Positions 22,530 through 34,614 of a stretch of DNA of 64,000 nt are shown here, piece after piece; within the stretch, counting starts at the first letter, position 1, and the number at the start of each line of letters is the position of its first letter. Source of the stretch: Takakia lepidozioides (Eukaryota > Streptophyta > Takakiopsida > Takakiales > Takakiaceae); NCBI GenBank assembly GCA_030704615.1, contig CM060731.1, positions 12,834,001 to 12,898,000 of the forward strand, in the 5' to 3' direction. A program made the position numbers and the translations under genes. The notes below the pieces were generated by a model, which worked only from the letters and a program-made list of their open reading frames with translations, did not search any database and was not told the DNA's origin.

Positions 22530-24951
22530 GAGTTTTCCGTTGTCATTGAGATCTCCTAAGAACTGAAACATCTTCATTTTCATCCCCAGACTCTATCCCA
22601 GTAGGTAAGTCTTGCTCACCTCCAACTTCTTGAATGTGCAAATCATTTCCATCATCCATTTCGTCCACACTTTCATGTAGTGGTACCTCATATGCTATTG
22701 GCTCCAATCTAACTGCCATCTTATCTTCTGTCATGGAAAAAGGTATGTACCCTTCATAAAAAACAACATCTCTGCTTTGTTTGACTGTTTTGGTTATTGG
22801 GTTATACTACCCTTTCACCCCCTCGGTGTATCCAATGAAAATGCATTCATCTGTTTTTGAATCTAGTTTCCTTCGTTTCTGATGGAACATGAGCATATGC
22901 ACGACATCCAAAAATCTTACAATGGGCCACACTTGGTCTTTGACCACTCCATACCTCCTTTGGTGTTCGGCCCACAACAGATGCGGTAGGAATCATGTTG
23001 TGAAGATAGTTGCAGTCCCTATTGCCTCAGCCCAAAACTGATTTGACAGATTTACTTCTTTCAACATACTCCTTGCAGATTCTTGCAATGACCTATTCAT
23101 CTGCTCAGCCACTCCATATTGCTCAGGTGTGTACGGAGTAGTAAATTGCCGAGCTATGCCATTTTCCTGACAAAACTTGGTAAAAGTCTTCGAGATGAAC
23201 TTATCTCTGTTGTCCGATCTGAGAATCTATAGGACCTTTCATGTTTGTTTCTCTGCAAGTACTTTGAACTCCTTAAATTTCTCTAAGACTTCGCTTTTCT
23301 GTTTCAGAAAGTTCACCACAACCCTCCTTGACAGATCGTCGATAAAGGTTACAAAGTAGCATGCTCCTCCAAAGGACTTAGTTTGCATTGGTCCGCATAC
23401 ATCAGAATGTATAATTTCCAGAATATTTGTCGCTCTCCGTCCACCATCACTATGAAACTGAGTTCTATACTGCTTCTCTTCTATGCAACCTTTACAGAGA
23501 TCAAGGTTGGTGACATTTTTCAATGACAGTCCTTCTACAAAAGAAGTTGACTGTTTCATTTGTCTCAACTTATTGATGCTCACATGTCCCAATCCCATGC
23601 CATAACTCAGTTTCTGACATGACTAGTCTTGATCCCGCCTCTGGTAAATAGGTTGCAAGAGCACTAGAACTTTGATTCTCCAATCTATATAGACCATTGT
23701 CTAAAAGAGATGCATGTGCTACTACTTCACCTTTGTTATCTGAGATGAAGCAACCTTCATTCTGGAATAACACTCTATATCCCGCATCAACTATCTTCCT
23801 TACTGACAGCAAGTTTTTGGTTAAGGTAGGTACGTATAGAATACCTTGCACTTCTCGAATCTCTCCTTGATTTATCAGAAGTGAGACTGAACCTTCTCCA
23901 CTAATGACATGTTTGCTATCATCTCCCAAGAGAACATACTAGGAAGAAAATATAGATTTGTATGTGAGAAAATGTTCATTTTCTGGAGTCATATGTTGAG
24001 ATGCTCTTGAATCAATGTACCACTCATACTTTTGCCTAGTAATGCTAAAAGTGAAACTACAAATAAGACAAGATGTTTCTGACGACTAGCTACATTCCCT
24101 GTGTTTCTTGATTCTCTCGTTTATGCTCCTCTGCTATGCGTATTCTACAATCTTTTATCCCACGCCCAATTTTCTTGCAATGAAAGCACTTAATCCTTGA
24201 GTTCAGCTTAAACTTTTGAGCCAGACTTTGCAGTTTAATATGAAGGGAATTTCTTCTCCAGGTTTAATATCTGTGAACAAAGCCTTGTCTACCAATGTAG
24301 ACGCCCATTGACCTCATCGTTTCTCCTCCTTCAGGAGAAGACCTATGACCACCTCAGTTGTTAAGCTTCCAAGACTGGTAGTTGATTCCATTGAACCGAT
24401 CTTCTACTTTTATATCTAATGCGTTTCCATGAGCAGAATTTGCCATTAGGTCTTTCTTTTCTCAGTATCTAAAACTTTATACTTGACAATCAGCAAACTC
24501 ACAGACTTTTACTAATCACTGGCCGTGTTCCAAATTGTTTTGGCTAGGAGCTCCCTTTGATCACATCCTCGTTGCCACCTCGTAGCACCTCCTCTACCTA
24601 GCATGAAACTGCAACCACCTTCTAACAACTAGGCTATGATACCATGTTGAAAGCATAAATAGAACAAAAAATGAGGATTGTATAGAAGCTCTCCACCCAA
24701 CCATAGAAGCACACAGCATGAACAACTGATATGTGGCTTTACCTCCGAGCTTGTTATATAGTTCTAGCTAGGCTAAAAGCAATCACTAAGACTTGCCTTT
24801 TAGACCTACTTTTACGATATACATTAAGCAGTCCCAAAATGGACTAGCTTTAACCTTAAAAGACAAAAGCCTCTCTAAATAGAGAATTACTTTTAATGTG
24901 TCTAACTTTATCTACAAATCAAGATGTAGACTATGGAGCTATTTTCCAACA
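22530..24951 (-). mobile_element. Decayed copia retrotransposon with 5' LTR
   Basis: Read on the minus strand, a putative LTR of about 308 bp starts TGTTGGAAAATAGC at 24951 and ends GCTTTCAACA at about 24644. It is followed at once by TGGTATCATAGCC, which resembles a primer-binding site for initiator methionine tRNA. Downstream come gag with a degenerate zinc knuckle (CFHCKKIGRGIKDC, the histidine replaced by R), and a protease/GAG-pre-integrase region (GILYVPTLTKNLLSVRKI, 23929-23570). The integrase core (IIHSDVCGPMQTKSFGGA, 23598-23239) and its downstream part (EQMNRSLQESARSM) follow. Stops and frameshifts interrupt it. Reverse transcriptase, RNase H and the 3' LTR are absent. Confidence 0.8.
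24644..24951 (-). repeat. 5' LTR of the copia element
   Basis: Bounded by TGTTGG and CAACA on the minus strand. It includes a region (GCTTCTATGGTTGGGTGGAG) that recurs in a related fragment at about 32080 on the plus strand. Confidence 0.65.
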
Positions 24952-27229
24952 GGCAGTTCGTCTGCTTAGCAAGATGCAATTTTGATAAACACTTTGAAAA
25001 AGCAGCGCCAATATCGTAAACTTGTTGTGTAAGATACAAATGAACCATTTCTATAGCCCTTTGGACCTCAGAGTAAGGTACATCCGAGGCTACTAATTCT
25101 TCTTCATTGTTCTCATGCTCATGCAATACCCTACCAAGAGGTTCTCAAGTTCCCTGGAGGCCCCCCAAACCCTAACAAACTACGGTTAGGGTTCTCCTGG
25201 CCATTTCAATAGTTCCAATGCTCATCTCGATATTGAAATGGCCATTTCAATAGTGAATACTAGTACCATTATTATTATTATTATTATTTGATTGAATATA
25301 ACAATTACATAGGTGTCTTAACAAAGAGGAGAGTAGGTATTCAAAAACAAATAACAAATAACACTCTTTTTGTCATTCTTAGTGTATATTTTTACAGAGT
25401 AAGAAAACCATAACATTTAGGATGATATAACAAAAAAGGAGGTAACATTTATCCAGGTTTGACTGTATCCCAGAGAATCCTCATGGGGTTTTGGGCACCC
25501 GAATGATGATCTGCCAGAACTGACAGCAAGTCACAGCCATTGCAACCCACCTGCATCATTTACTTTCCCACCGGTCCAGGGCCTCAAGTGGTGTCACACA
25601 ATCAGTGGTCCTGGGTTCAAATCCATGAAAATGAGAACTACTCTACACACTGATTCACGGCAGCTATCTGCTTCAAAACACCCAGCCCACTACACTGCAC
25701 TCTACAAGTACAAGCCATTTCCTTTCACAAGCAGCTTCACATTGAAGGGTGTTGGCAGGGGTGACACTGGACAGGAATAAGTCATCGTACATTGCAAATT
25801 GGTGCAATGAGTAACGAGGTCGGCGCACACCCACCAAGGGTATAATCAAGGTGCGCTTTTGAAGCAGGCGTTTCCCAAAGTTGGGTATCTGACAACCTTT
25901 TAGTAAGCTTCTCTCATCACATCTGGGAGTAGTACTACCTGTGTGCTACCTGGAAACTCTCGATAAAACCACCGCCACTCAAGGTTGTGCATGTTCATAC
26001 AAGAGACAGAATCATGTCCACTAGCCCTTATGGACATTTGGAAAGTGCATCACTCACACATTGAAGTATCTCTGTGTCCTTTCAGTGGGCTTTAGATACC
26101 ACCTTCTCAACTTAAGGTGCTGCACCTAAGTCCCAGCTGGAGAGTTTATGAAAAGTTTCCAAGGAATACAGCACGGCACCAAATAACGATCGTGAATTGC
26201 AAACACTGGATTTCCCGTCCGATGGGAAAAATGAAGCGCTCGACACAGTAAGGTCTCATGTATGAGTAGTGTGCAAATCTATGGTACGTGATACAATTTG
26301 TAAGAGGTTGCATGCCCCACAGATGGTGACACAGAGGTCAGACCTTTACATCCTTGGCAGAAATGAGCCAACACAGGTGGGCTTGCTTACTTACATTCGT
26401 GCATACTGGCGAAGACTGAACGCCAAAGCTTTGCTGTAGAGTGACTGCACTCCATGCCTTGACCAGAATCTGTTGCACAGCTGTCATGTGTATTACATGG
26501 TAGCAAACTTGTTGCAGCAGAAAGACAGTTTGATAGATGTTCCTTTTACAACTAACCCAATTTGAAAGACACACTACCAGATGGCAGTGACAAAGAGAAT
26601 CTTGCATGACATAGCAATCTGTCCAGAACCATAAAAATAACACATAATGTGATTCTTGCACACACCACAAGATCAAGGACAGCAAACAGCCACTGCAGCA
26701 CCGATGGGTGTGGCTGCCCCTTCTTCTCCCAGGTACTTCCACCTGCCCATGCCACCACAGAGATTTCCATTCATTAACAATGTGGTAAAATGAAAATACT
26801 TCTACTATTTTCATTGCCAGGTAAGCTTGGCAAGCATGCATGCGTACCACTACTTTAGTACCACCATTGACCCCAAAGCAACATTGCATTCGTAAAGTCC
26901 AGGTTGCTATGACATGCCCTTCAGGTTATAGTCCCCACATACTGACCCTCCTCAAGCCAATTGTAGAGTTTCAGCCACAGGGGTATGAAAGACTTCGAAC
27001 AAATTCCTTAATGCTTGCACACAGCAGGCAATCCAGTTACACTGAATTCCTTGTTCAACTATTGGTTAGCATTATCATCATCCTAGAAATCGCAAGTTTG
27101 ATTACAGCACTGCTTCTCAAGCCCTATAGCTTATGACAATAAATGATGCAAGATAATGTGGCTGCACTATAAGCAGAGGAAAGAAGACAAAGAGAATAGG
27201 GTTTACTGCGGGTAGGAGGAGGGGCATAC
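24952..27229. other. Intergenic; expected 3' exons of the EMB8-like gene not found
   Basis: I looked on the minus strand for the C-terminal part of the hydrolase at 27230-28403 and did not find it. There is an ATT microsatellite near 25269. A GGTTCAAATCC word at 25615 looks like a tRNA B box, but no cloverleaf could be built around it. Confidence 0.45.
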
Positions 27230-28403
27230 CAGAATGTTGGCACCAATGCTGGTGCCTATTGCCATGAGAGGTGCCTGGGGATACTTATGGTGTACATACT
27301 TAACTAATCTCCGAACGTCCTCTGTCCATCCAGCATTGTAAAACTGGTCTGACTGCATAACACCATGGAGGCAAACGAGATCAGCTACGTACATCAGTCC
27401 TTACTCTTACCTTCTTTCTTTCTATCTTCTTCGTCTTTTTCTTCTTTTGATAAAATTAAGACATGCTTCAGAAATTCAAAGCAATGTGCCTCACATACTG
27501 TCCCAGCCGAGTTCACCAATGTCATTGGCCATAAAGTTGCTGTTCTTCTTTCTAGTTCACACTACTTTACTTTAGTTTTGTTTTTATTTAATTTGGTGTA
27601 AATCATGCTCTCCATAGGAATGGTTCTACAACCAAACCCTAAAGAAAGCACAGTCAAATGAATACATATTGGACTTGACTTGAGCAAAGGAGCTATGCAA
27701 AACCTCAATTTTGTCCTCACAGAAACTTGTACAGTATATGTCCATGCTGCAGAGCTAAGTACTAATAGATTATCTGTTAAGGGAGAAAACCTACTGCATC
27801 TTGGGAGTCACTGGTAAGACCCGGAATCATGATGACCACCGGAGTTTCATCCGCTGCTGGGTTATCGGGTTTGCTGTCATTACTATCTTCTTCACGAACT
27901 GCACCCAGAACTTTCAGGATTAGAATGTACTCATGAGATGTTGTTTGCTGTAGCCTTGTGGCCATAGACCCCTTTCAGGATTAGAGTTGTTTATTATGCA
28001 TACACGACACCTCCCATTTTCATCTGCATGCATGACTTCTGATATCAATATGAGAAAGTGTTGAGGAGATGGAGGTTGTCAGCAAGCCTTACCAGGACGT
28101 GTTTTAACCCAGTCAAGAGCTATTGTTCCTCCATCTGGTGTGAGAAAGAGCTGCCTGTGAGGTCCAACCACACCACAGCTATGAAGAGAAATAGACTGAT
28201 GAAAAGAGAAATTATAATCACCTATCCATCAGCTTTTGTTCTCTCTATGTGAAGTTGTTCAAGAGTTCTGGTGAAAATATTGAATAGAATACAACTATGA
28301 TGCGAATACTCCTTAATGTGCACAATAGGACACAAAGGTGCAGGTCAACATCACTTACCGAAGGTACTCAACAGGGGGTGGCCGGCCATTCAAATGTAGC
28401 GAT
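27230..28403 (-). pseudogene. EMB8-like alpha/beta hydrolase (ABHD1/3 family), partial or broken
   Basis: Recognised minus-strand exons, in order: one ending at 28359 (HLNGRPPPVEYLR), 28154-28093 (QLFLTPDGGTIALDWVKT), 27898-27795 (ETPVVIMIPGLTSDSQDA) and 27352-27230 (SDQFYNAGWTEDVRRLVKYV through GTSIGANIL). Splice phases agree at the first two junctions. The nucleophile elbow GTSIG with its catalytic serine is present. The block that should link the last two exons (the NHRGLGG region) is not found. A possible beginning (YVRHIALNF) near 27501 runs into a stop. The C-terminal exons with the catalytic Asp and His are also missing. Family members are lipid-active hydrolases. I infer a decayed or truncated gene, although an unusual exon layout remains possible. 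Confidence 0.65.
27925..27971 (-). mobile_element. 47-bp retroposon 3'-end insertion with 14-bp target duplication
   Basis: The insert carries the GGCCACAAGGCTACAGC 3' end of a repeat family also seen at 34615, 52155 and 57320. It is flanked by identical CTTTCAGGATTAGA copies at 27911-27924 and 27972-27985. It lies in the intron between hydrolase exons ending 28093 and starting 27898. Confidence 0.75.
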
Positions 28404-28842
28404 GATCAGCTAGCTTGGCCATGATGCGATTGTGTGATACTGTAGCTGCCAACAAAGGTCGATTTATGGCTGGCCTTGGCATCCCCATGATGTTGATGTC
28501 CAACATAGGTCCAGCATAGGTGTCTGTCTGTGTGTCAGGTACCCTGCAGGTATGGACCCTTGGAATCTCTGACAAGGAGTTCTGTTTTCAGGAGCCTACG
28601 AGTGTTTTCAAGGCACCATTGTGGGTCCCATTGCTGTCTGCTGTGGCCTGGCTGCTTCAACGTGCATTTGGTGCTCATGAAGCAGTGAAAATCCGCCAAT
28701 CTTTGGTCGTCGGTTCGTAGAGCCACTTACGGTTCGCCGTTGGCCAACATAAGGCCGAATACAAACACACATACCTCCACCTGTCCCACAATGCAAAAAA
28801 TACATTCTGTAGCTGAGAGCTTTGTGGCCCATTCTGGGCTTG

Positions 28843-29660
28843 AGAAATGAAATGAAATGGGACTTCATAACGTCCGCGGGAAGCTCAAAGAGATTATGGG
28901 ATAAGCGGAAGAAAGAAACAAGAAAGAGAGAGGGGCCACAAACAGCCCAAAAGCAACTAAAGCTCAAGGGATGGTCTAGAGTCAACGCTTCATGCAGGTA
29001 AGCTGCCAAGCATTTCCCGATCCTCATAATGGAAGACCTGTGTAAGAGATTGAGATCGCCGCATAGACGATTCGATCTCCCATGGATCTCCTAGTATAAC
29101 GGGCAGTGAAAGAAGAGATGTTCTTCACTTTCACTTTCCTGTAGGTCCCAGTGCAGGCGGGGCATAGTCGGTCATGACGTTGCAGATTTTCCCAACTACC
29201 AGTCTCTATCCGCCGACTGTGGGAGCCCATCCTGAACCTCCCCAATGCCCTTAGAAGAGAGGGAGATAGAGCTAGAGACAGGTAACTAGGCCACAGATCC
29301 TATCGTCACGGAGAACCAAGAACGTCTCCTGATTGAATTGCAGTTTTCTTGGAGTGGCTGATTTCCATGTCGGCCTGATGTGCAATTCCATAAGTTCTCT
29401 TCTGATGCATCTATTGCGGTCCTGTTTGGAGGCAATATCCACCCCCTCCAAAGGAGATTGCGCTCAAAAAAGTTGGACACCCAAGCATACCGAGAGTGCT
29501 TGAAACCAGATGTTTTGAGCCTGATACATGTTGTGAGGGCCCGGGCTGTCAACCCTTTGGGTCGAAGGGCTAGTAACCTTGTAATAAGAAAGATTGTAAG
29601 CCGGAAGATGGCCTCAGTTTGAAGTGTGACGCATGCAATAATTGGTGACGTGTTGTCCTG
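28843..29660 (-). mobile_element. 5'-truncated LINE with TTTCA-repeat tail
   Basis: On the minus strand the end of an RT C-terminal region (FFERNLLWRGW) and the GRFRMGSH block lead to a cysteine-containing segment (DRLCPACTG). Then comes the conserved 3' end, finishing in a CATTTCATTTCATTTC tail (28843-28860 on the plus strand). Coding frames are interrupted. Confidence 0.75.
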
Positions 29661-29881
29661 CATTCGATCTCAAGCATTCGTGTTGTTCTGAGCTACCAGC
29701 CAATGTGCAATTTAAAGTTGGTTGTCAGAAATTGACAATATCTAATAAGGTACTTTAGTATTGCACTTGGCAGAGCTCTACCGTGTGCCATGTGCAGTCG
29801 TGGCTCCCTATGTGGTGCCATACAGGTTGTTACTAACTCTACCAAGTGCCCTGACTTCTAAACTCGTCACATGCTCTACAC

Positions 29882-30712
29882 CAGTGTTGGGCGGTTACCC
29901 GCCTGGGCCCCGGGTAACCGCCGGTTCCGGTTCCGGTTATGTGGAACCGGACCGGAACCGGACCCGCCTGTGCAGAACCGGAACCGGAACCGGAACCGCT
30001 CATTGGGGATTGTGTGGGAACCGGAACCGGCGGTTCCAGCTACGACCACATGTGTGGGAACCGGCGGTTCCAGCTCCAAAGCGGTTCCGGTTCTTGGTTC
30101 TTGACCCCCTGGTGGGGCTGGTGGGCCCAGGGAAAAACTTATTTAATGCTCTTAAGCTCCTGAGATCCTGGGTTCAATGCTTGAAGGCCATGAGATTCTA
30201 TGTTCAATGCTTCAGCGCCATGAGATCTTGGGTTCAATCTCCAGCTCCATGATATCCTGGCTAAGTTCATTAATAAAATGTTTGAAGATGCCAATACTTG
30301 CGAGGTAGCTGAATAGTACTTTCAACCCATAAAATTTTACCCATTTTCTTCTACCAGTTTATCTAGAGTATTTTTGTTTGTTTTTTTGTGTTAGTGAAAA
30401 CTAACAAAATCGTTGGATTTTAATTCAAATATGTGAATACACTGCTATTTAATCTACCGGACTGATAAAATATTTTAAATCTAATTAAATTAAACAAATA
30501 TATTTTTAAAATAGAACCGGAACCTAACCGGAACCGATGGTTTTTATCAGCAACTAACCGGTAACCGGAACCGCCCCCATGTTTAAAAGTTGGAACCGGA
30601 CCAGAACCGGCTCAATAAAAAAAACCGGAACCGGATCCGGAACCATCTCTTGAAATAATTTTGGAACCGGAACCGAAGGTTCCTTCACAAATGCAAGAAC
30701 CGCCCAACACTG
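29882..30712. mobile_element. Intact 831-bp hAT-type non-autonomous element
   Basis: Ends are CAGTGTTGGGCGGTT and AACCGCCCAACACTG, 15-bp perfect terminal inverted repeats. It is flanked by the 8-bp direct repeat CTCTACAC at 29874-29881 and 30713-30720, the duplication length expected for hAT transposases. Both subterminal regions consist of dense GGAACC/GGTTCC words, which are plausible transposase-binding arrays. The core is AT-rich and holds a 30-bp tandem repeat (30150-30260). There is no transposase, so it must have been moved in trans. A truncated, inverted, nearly identical copy lies at 256-820. Confidence 0.92.
30150..30262. repeat. 30-bp tandem repeat inside the hAT-type element
   Basis: About 3.5 units based on GAGATCCTGGGTTCAATGC followed by an 11-base variable part ending CCAT. 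The truncated copy at 256-820 carries the same array, so it is part of the element. Confidence 0.8.
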
Positions 30713-30720
30713 CTCTACAC

Positions 30721-31289
30721 TACTTCATGATATCTCTTCTGCTGGGAAGTAGTTGACATTCATTCCATGTGAAATCTTTACACACCCCAAAATGTCCAAG
30801 CTCGGACTATGAGACCGAATCCAAGAATTATTTTGTTCTTTTGCAAACAGCAAGCAACAGTTCCTGACTGTCCCCTTCAAGTGTCATGCATCTCAAAAAC
30901 CTAACTTTTCTGATAATATATGCACTGCCGTCCCAGTCCCATCCTGCAAAAAGTATAATAAAATTGTCACGTCTGAAAGCAATCACCTTTCAGCCTAAGG
31001 CTTGGAAAGATACACCGTCTTCACGAAAACTGACAGTCTCAGGAAGTATAACCATCTGAAAGCTCAAACATGTGGAAGATGACACTCACTCTATGACACC
31101 ATGCATGTACATAAAGAGCCATCCAACTCCCAACACAGGGCAGATCGTGCTGTGAGATTATACCCTAAATTGGGTGCTTCTTCCAACGGTCTCAACCCAA
31201 GTTTCACTGTTCATCTCTTGGCATTTGCAATGAGGCCCAATAAAGATTAGAAGTTCCCCTTCCCCCAACAAAACAAAGAGCGACCAACA
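30721..31289. other. Intergenic, nothing recognised
   Basis: Unique-looking AT-rich DNA without exon-like frames or members of the repeat families found elsewhere in the window. Confidence 0.4.
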
Positions 31290-31688
31290 TCAGGAGACCA
31301 AATAAAAGAGGGAAGAGGCTCCCACCTCCATGCAAATCTTCTTACTGAAAGCAGAGGCCCAAAATTGCAGGTCAGTGCTGGAAGCCTCAATTGTGGCAGA
31401 TATGACCATCCTCACTGCTTCAGCAAATTCCTGGGTTCTCCACACATATGTGGATTCAGGTGGTTGGGTTTTAAGGGTTGAGGTGCTACACCCAGCCACG
31501 CCATGCGCCCTGCCCAATAGTACTGGTCCAGGATAAATGAGCAAATTATCTGCATTATCATATGTACAATCCTTCAATTTGAGAATGAAATCAGATGCTA
31601 TATCCATCTGCAGAACTACCAAGAGTAGCCCTGTGCTAAGGACGGTGGGTACACTCATGTAGTCCTTGACAAAAACTCCCTTGACCAA
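31290..31688 (-). CDS. Unrecognised open frame, possible upstream exon
   Basis: A 132-codon minus-strand frame with a hydrophobic stretch (VPTVLSTGLLLVVLQ) and an amphipathic end (FAEAVRMVISATIEASSTD). I do not recognise it. A donor-like GTGGGA follows ICME at the end of the apparent exon. It sits upstream of, and on the same strand as, the EMB8-like fragment, so it could be an N-terminal exon of that gene. This is inference from position alone; the frame has no ATG support from context and could be chance. Confidence 0.25.
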   Translation of the reverse strand: MVKGVFVKDYMSVPTVLSTGLLLVVLQMDIASDFILKLKDCTYDNADNLLIYPGPVLLGRAHGVAGCSTSTLKTQPPESTYVWRTQEFAEAVRMVISATIEASSTDLQFWASAFSKKICMEVGASSLFYLVS

Positions 31689-31837
31689 TTGAAAGGTTGA
31701 TCTATCCAGTCAACATAACTACCTGCTGTCAGGATGCATGGATCCTTCTCCGTCCTGGGTGACGAGATCAGCAGGATAACCATTCCTCCTAGCAGGAGAT
31801 GGGGATCATGATCGCAAGGATTTTAAGACCCAATCAC

Positions 31838-32169
31838 AAAAACAAACAGTTTGTGTTCGAAGTAATTAAACGTATCTAGAAGAATAAGAGTCTTGAAGGC
31901 CAAAGGTTTAAAAGTCTAAGAGACTATCTTGTTTAACTCACCTTTGAAAAGTGAACGGCTAGAATGTGGATGGTCACCATAGTGGAAGTGGAAGCGACCA
32001 AGTAGGACTTCTTAGAGACCTTCTTGTACAAGCTCGGGGGTGAAGCCACTAGTCTAAGTGTAAGAGTATGTTGGTGGCTTCTATGGTTGGGAGGAGAGCT
32101 TTAGTTTTAACTTTAGTCTAAGACTTTAGTTCTTGTTCATGTTCTTGCTCAATTCTAACAGTTTGCTAG
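31838..32169 (+). repeat. LTR-like fragment related to the copia LTR
   Basis: The stretch ACAAGCTCGGGGGTGAAGCC ... GCTTCTATGGTTGGGAGGAG parallels the second half of the minus-strand LTR at 24644-24951 in the same order and spacing. No internal region is attached, so it may be a solo or truncated LTR. The boundaries are approximate. Confidence 0.45.
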
Positions 32170-32834
32170 ATGGAGCTGGGGACTCTACAATATATAACAT
32201 ATATACAATATAACCATGGAAAGGTAGAAAAGGAAGACACCTGCAGAACCACTGACCACAAAGAAGCTGCTGTTGTCCCACTGCACAGCTTAGCAGGAAC
32301 ATTAATCTCTTGACCCTAATAAAAGCCTCTTTCTTTCTTACTTTAAGCTATCTGGCAAACAGGTTAGCAACATAATCTTCATAATGTATTTATTCTTCTT
32401 AATGTGGTGGATCTGGCTGCTTATACAAGACTGTACACAGGCTTCTTCTGAAAGATTTTGATTTTGTCCCTCAAGCCACCATCAAACCAGAAGCTCTGTT
32501 ACACTTCTTCCTTGAGCTTTGAGTACCAAAGGTGCCTAGCAGCTCACCTGCATGAAGCACTCCATCCTTAAGCAACAGATGAGTCCTTTGATGTGGTTTT
32601 CTTGTTGTTCTACTCTGTCCCACGTGCCCTTGGGACCACATGTGGAAGTTATAACGTTTTGCGTGGAGTATCCCTCTTTCTCTCTAGGCCCTTCCCACCA
32701 AGGGGCTCGTGGCAAGGGCCCTCGCAACATTTATGAGGCTCAAAGTTGCAGGTTTCAGGAACTCCTAGTATGCTCGAGTGGACAGTTTATTTCAACGCAA
32801 CGGACTCTCTACTGCTTCCCTATTACCAATGAAT

Positions 32835-33453
32835 CCAGATGAGGTTGGACATCACATCCAGACATGACCGCAACAGACTCATTAGGAGAGAGCTTATGGA
32901 ATTACATGTCAAGAGAACTTGGAAGCTACCCAATTTCACGACAAATCTCCACTTCTATCGAGAGACATTCTTGGTGCTCCGAGATGATAGAATCTTGAGG
33001 CCAAACTACCTGTCAGCATCCTTATTTCCTTCCCTCCTGAGGGCATTGGGGCGGTTCAGGGTGGGTTCCCACAACCTACGGATAGAGACTGGCAGATGGG
33101 AAAACCTGCAACGGGAGGACCGCCTATGTCCAGCTTGCATAGGGCGCAGCCAAGAAATTGAAACTGAAGAACACTTCTTCTTCTACTGCCCTCTATACTA
33201 CGAGATCCGTGGGAGATTCCACTGTTTATTCAGTGGAGCCCAATCTCTCACTGAAGTCTTCCATTATGAGGATAAAAAATGCTTGGCAGCCTACCTGCAC
33301 GAGGCCTTCACCCTCAGACAATCGCTAGAACATTAGTTCTTATTCTTGGGTTCTGGTTTTGTTCCTCTCTCATGTTTTCTTCCATTTTGTCCCATAAGCT
33401 CTATGAGCTTTCTGTGGACGTTTTAAAGCACCATTTCATTTCATTTCATTTCT
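32835..33453 (+). mobile_element. 5'-truncated LINE, best-preserved copy, with TTTCA tail
   Basis: A continuous frame of about 165 codons (32839-33336) includes RNRLIRRELMELHVKRTW, ALGRFRVGSHNLRIETGRW and a zinc-binding-like DRLCPACIG ... EEHFFFYCPLY segment, the C-terminal end of a plant LINE RT polyprotein. The conserved 3' end and a CATTTCATTTCATTTCATTTC tail follow at about 33434-33453. The 32520-32830 flank holds further degraded pieces of the same family. Confidence 0.8.
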
Positions 33454-33455
33454 AT

Positions 33456-34500
33456 GTCCTCGTCCAAACGCGAAAGAGATCGACGAGGATGGAGACTAGC
33501 CTTCACCCTCGCCTCACCCCGGGTCTCATCTGCTCTCATCTGTTTCTCCTTCCTGCCCCAGCCTCACAACAGGCTTCTCCCTTGCTTCAGTGCTCCACGA
33601 GAAGTGCTGATATTCAAATCCTCCGTGATCAAGTTATTATCCAGCAAACTCTCCTCACCCCGGGTCTCATTTGTTCTCATCTGTTTCTCCTTCCTGCCCC
33701 GGCCTCACAACAGGCTTCTCCCTTGCTTCAGTACTCCATGAGAAGTGCTGATAGTCAAATCCTTTGAGACATAGACTTGGAGAAGTCGTTGGCAGCTCGA
33801 GACACAGACTTGGAGAATCTGCGAGCTGAGGTCACCGTCCTGCGGGCCTCTCTTCTAGACAGTAATAGCAAATTGGAGGGTCTCTTGAAACAACTCAATG
33901 TGAAACCCACACAAAACATGTCTTTCCAAATTGGAAACTTTCCTAGCTTACCACTGACCCGGATGTTAAGGGCTTTGAAAGCCTGTTGTTGTTCCTCACG
34001 CAAGGTGGCTGAGACTGTCTCCTCTAAAGAGTGGGGACTCTTGTTGGATGTGCTGCCCTTGACTATATTAGCCCAAGAGGAAGCCTCTGCCTTATGATCT
34101 TGGAGCTCCCGGGCCATTGTAGGCATCGCAGCTTTGTGGGTTTCTAGCTCTTTAATAAGGATTTCCACCTGTTGATGAATGCTTGCCGTGAGGGGACTTG
34201 AGAGGTCCTTCCTTGTGAGGGTCTTCACTTCCCCATCCAGTTTGGAAAGACGTGTTTGTGTGATATTCACATTGAGTTGTTTCAACAGACCCTCTAGTTT
34301 GCTATTGCTCTCTAGAAGAGAGGCCCACAAGACGATGACCTCAGCTCGCAGATTCTCTAAGTCTGTGTCTCGGGCTGCCACCAACTTCTCCAAGTCCATG
34401 TCTCAGTCTGCAAGCCGCTTCTCCCAGTCCTTGTCTGGGGCTACAAGCAATTGCTGCAGAGCCTTCTCGGAGATGCATCAAGTTTGCAGGATAGTAACTT
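33456..34500. mobile_element. Convergent LINE ORF1 fragments forming a long inverted repeat
   Basis: Plus strand: a frame starting MSSSKRERDRRG (33454) with a tandem duplication of about 141 bp (33513-33763), then a coiled-coil segment (AARDTDLENLRAEVTVL) to about 33932. Minus strand from about 34400: the same coiled-coil (AARDTDLENLRAEVIVL), then ELETHKAAMPTMARELQDHK and KALNIRVSG, typical of an ORF1/gag-like protein. The two coiled-coil segments are arms of an inverted repeat, about 167 bp each with about 300 bp between. No RNA-recognition or zinc-knuckle motif is clear. Confidence 0.65.
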
Positions 34501-34614
34501 GATCACGAAGCCAGCCTTCCTGCACACCAAGAAGGACAGAACTAAGATTAACATGAGGCAGTCAACTTTCAATACAGTAAAAGTATTTGTCAAATCTATC
34601 CAATGAAGGAAAGA

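Noticed and set aside
25560-25630. tRNA-like B box (GGTTCAAATCC)
   Set aside because: No matching acceptor stem, anticodon arm or correctly spaced A box could be drawn.
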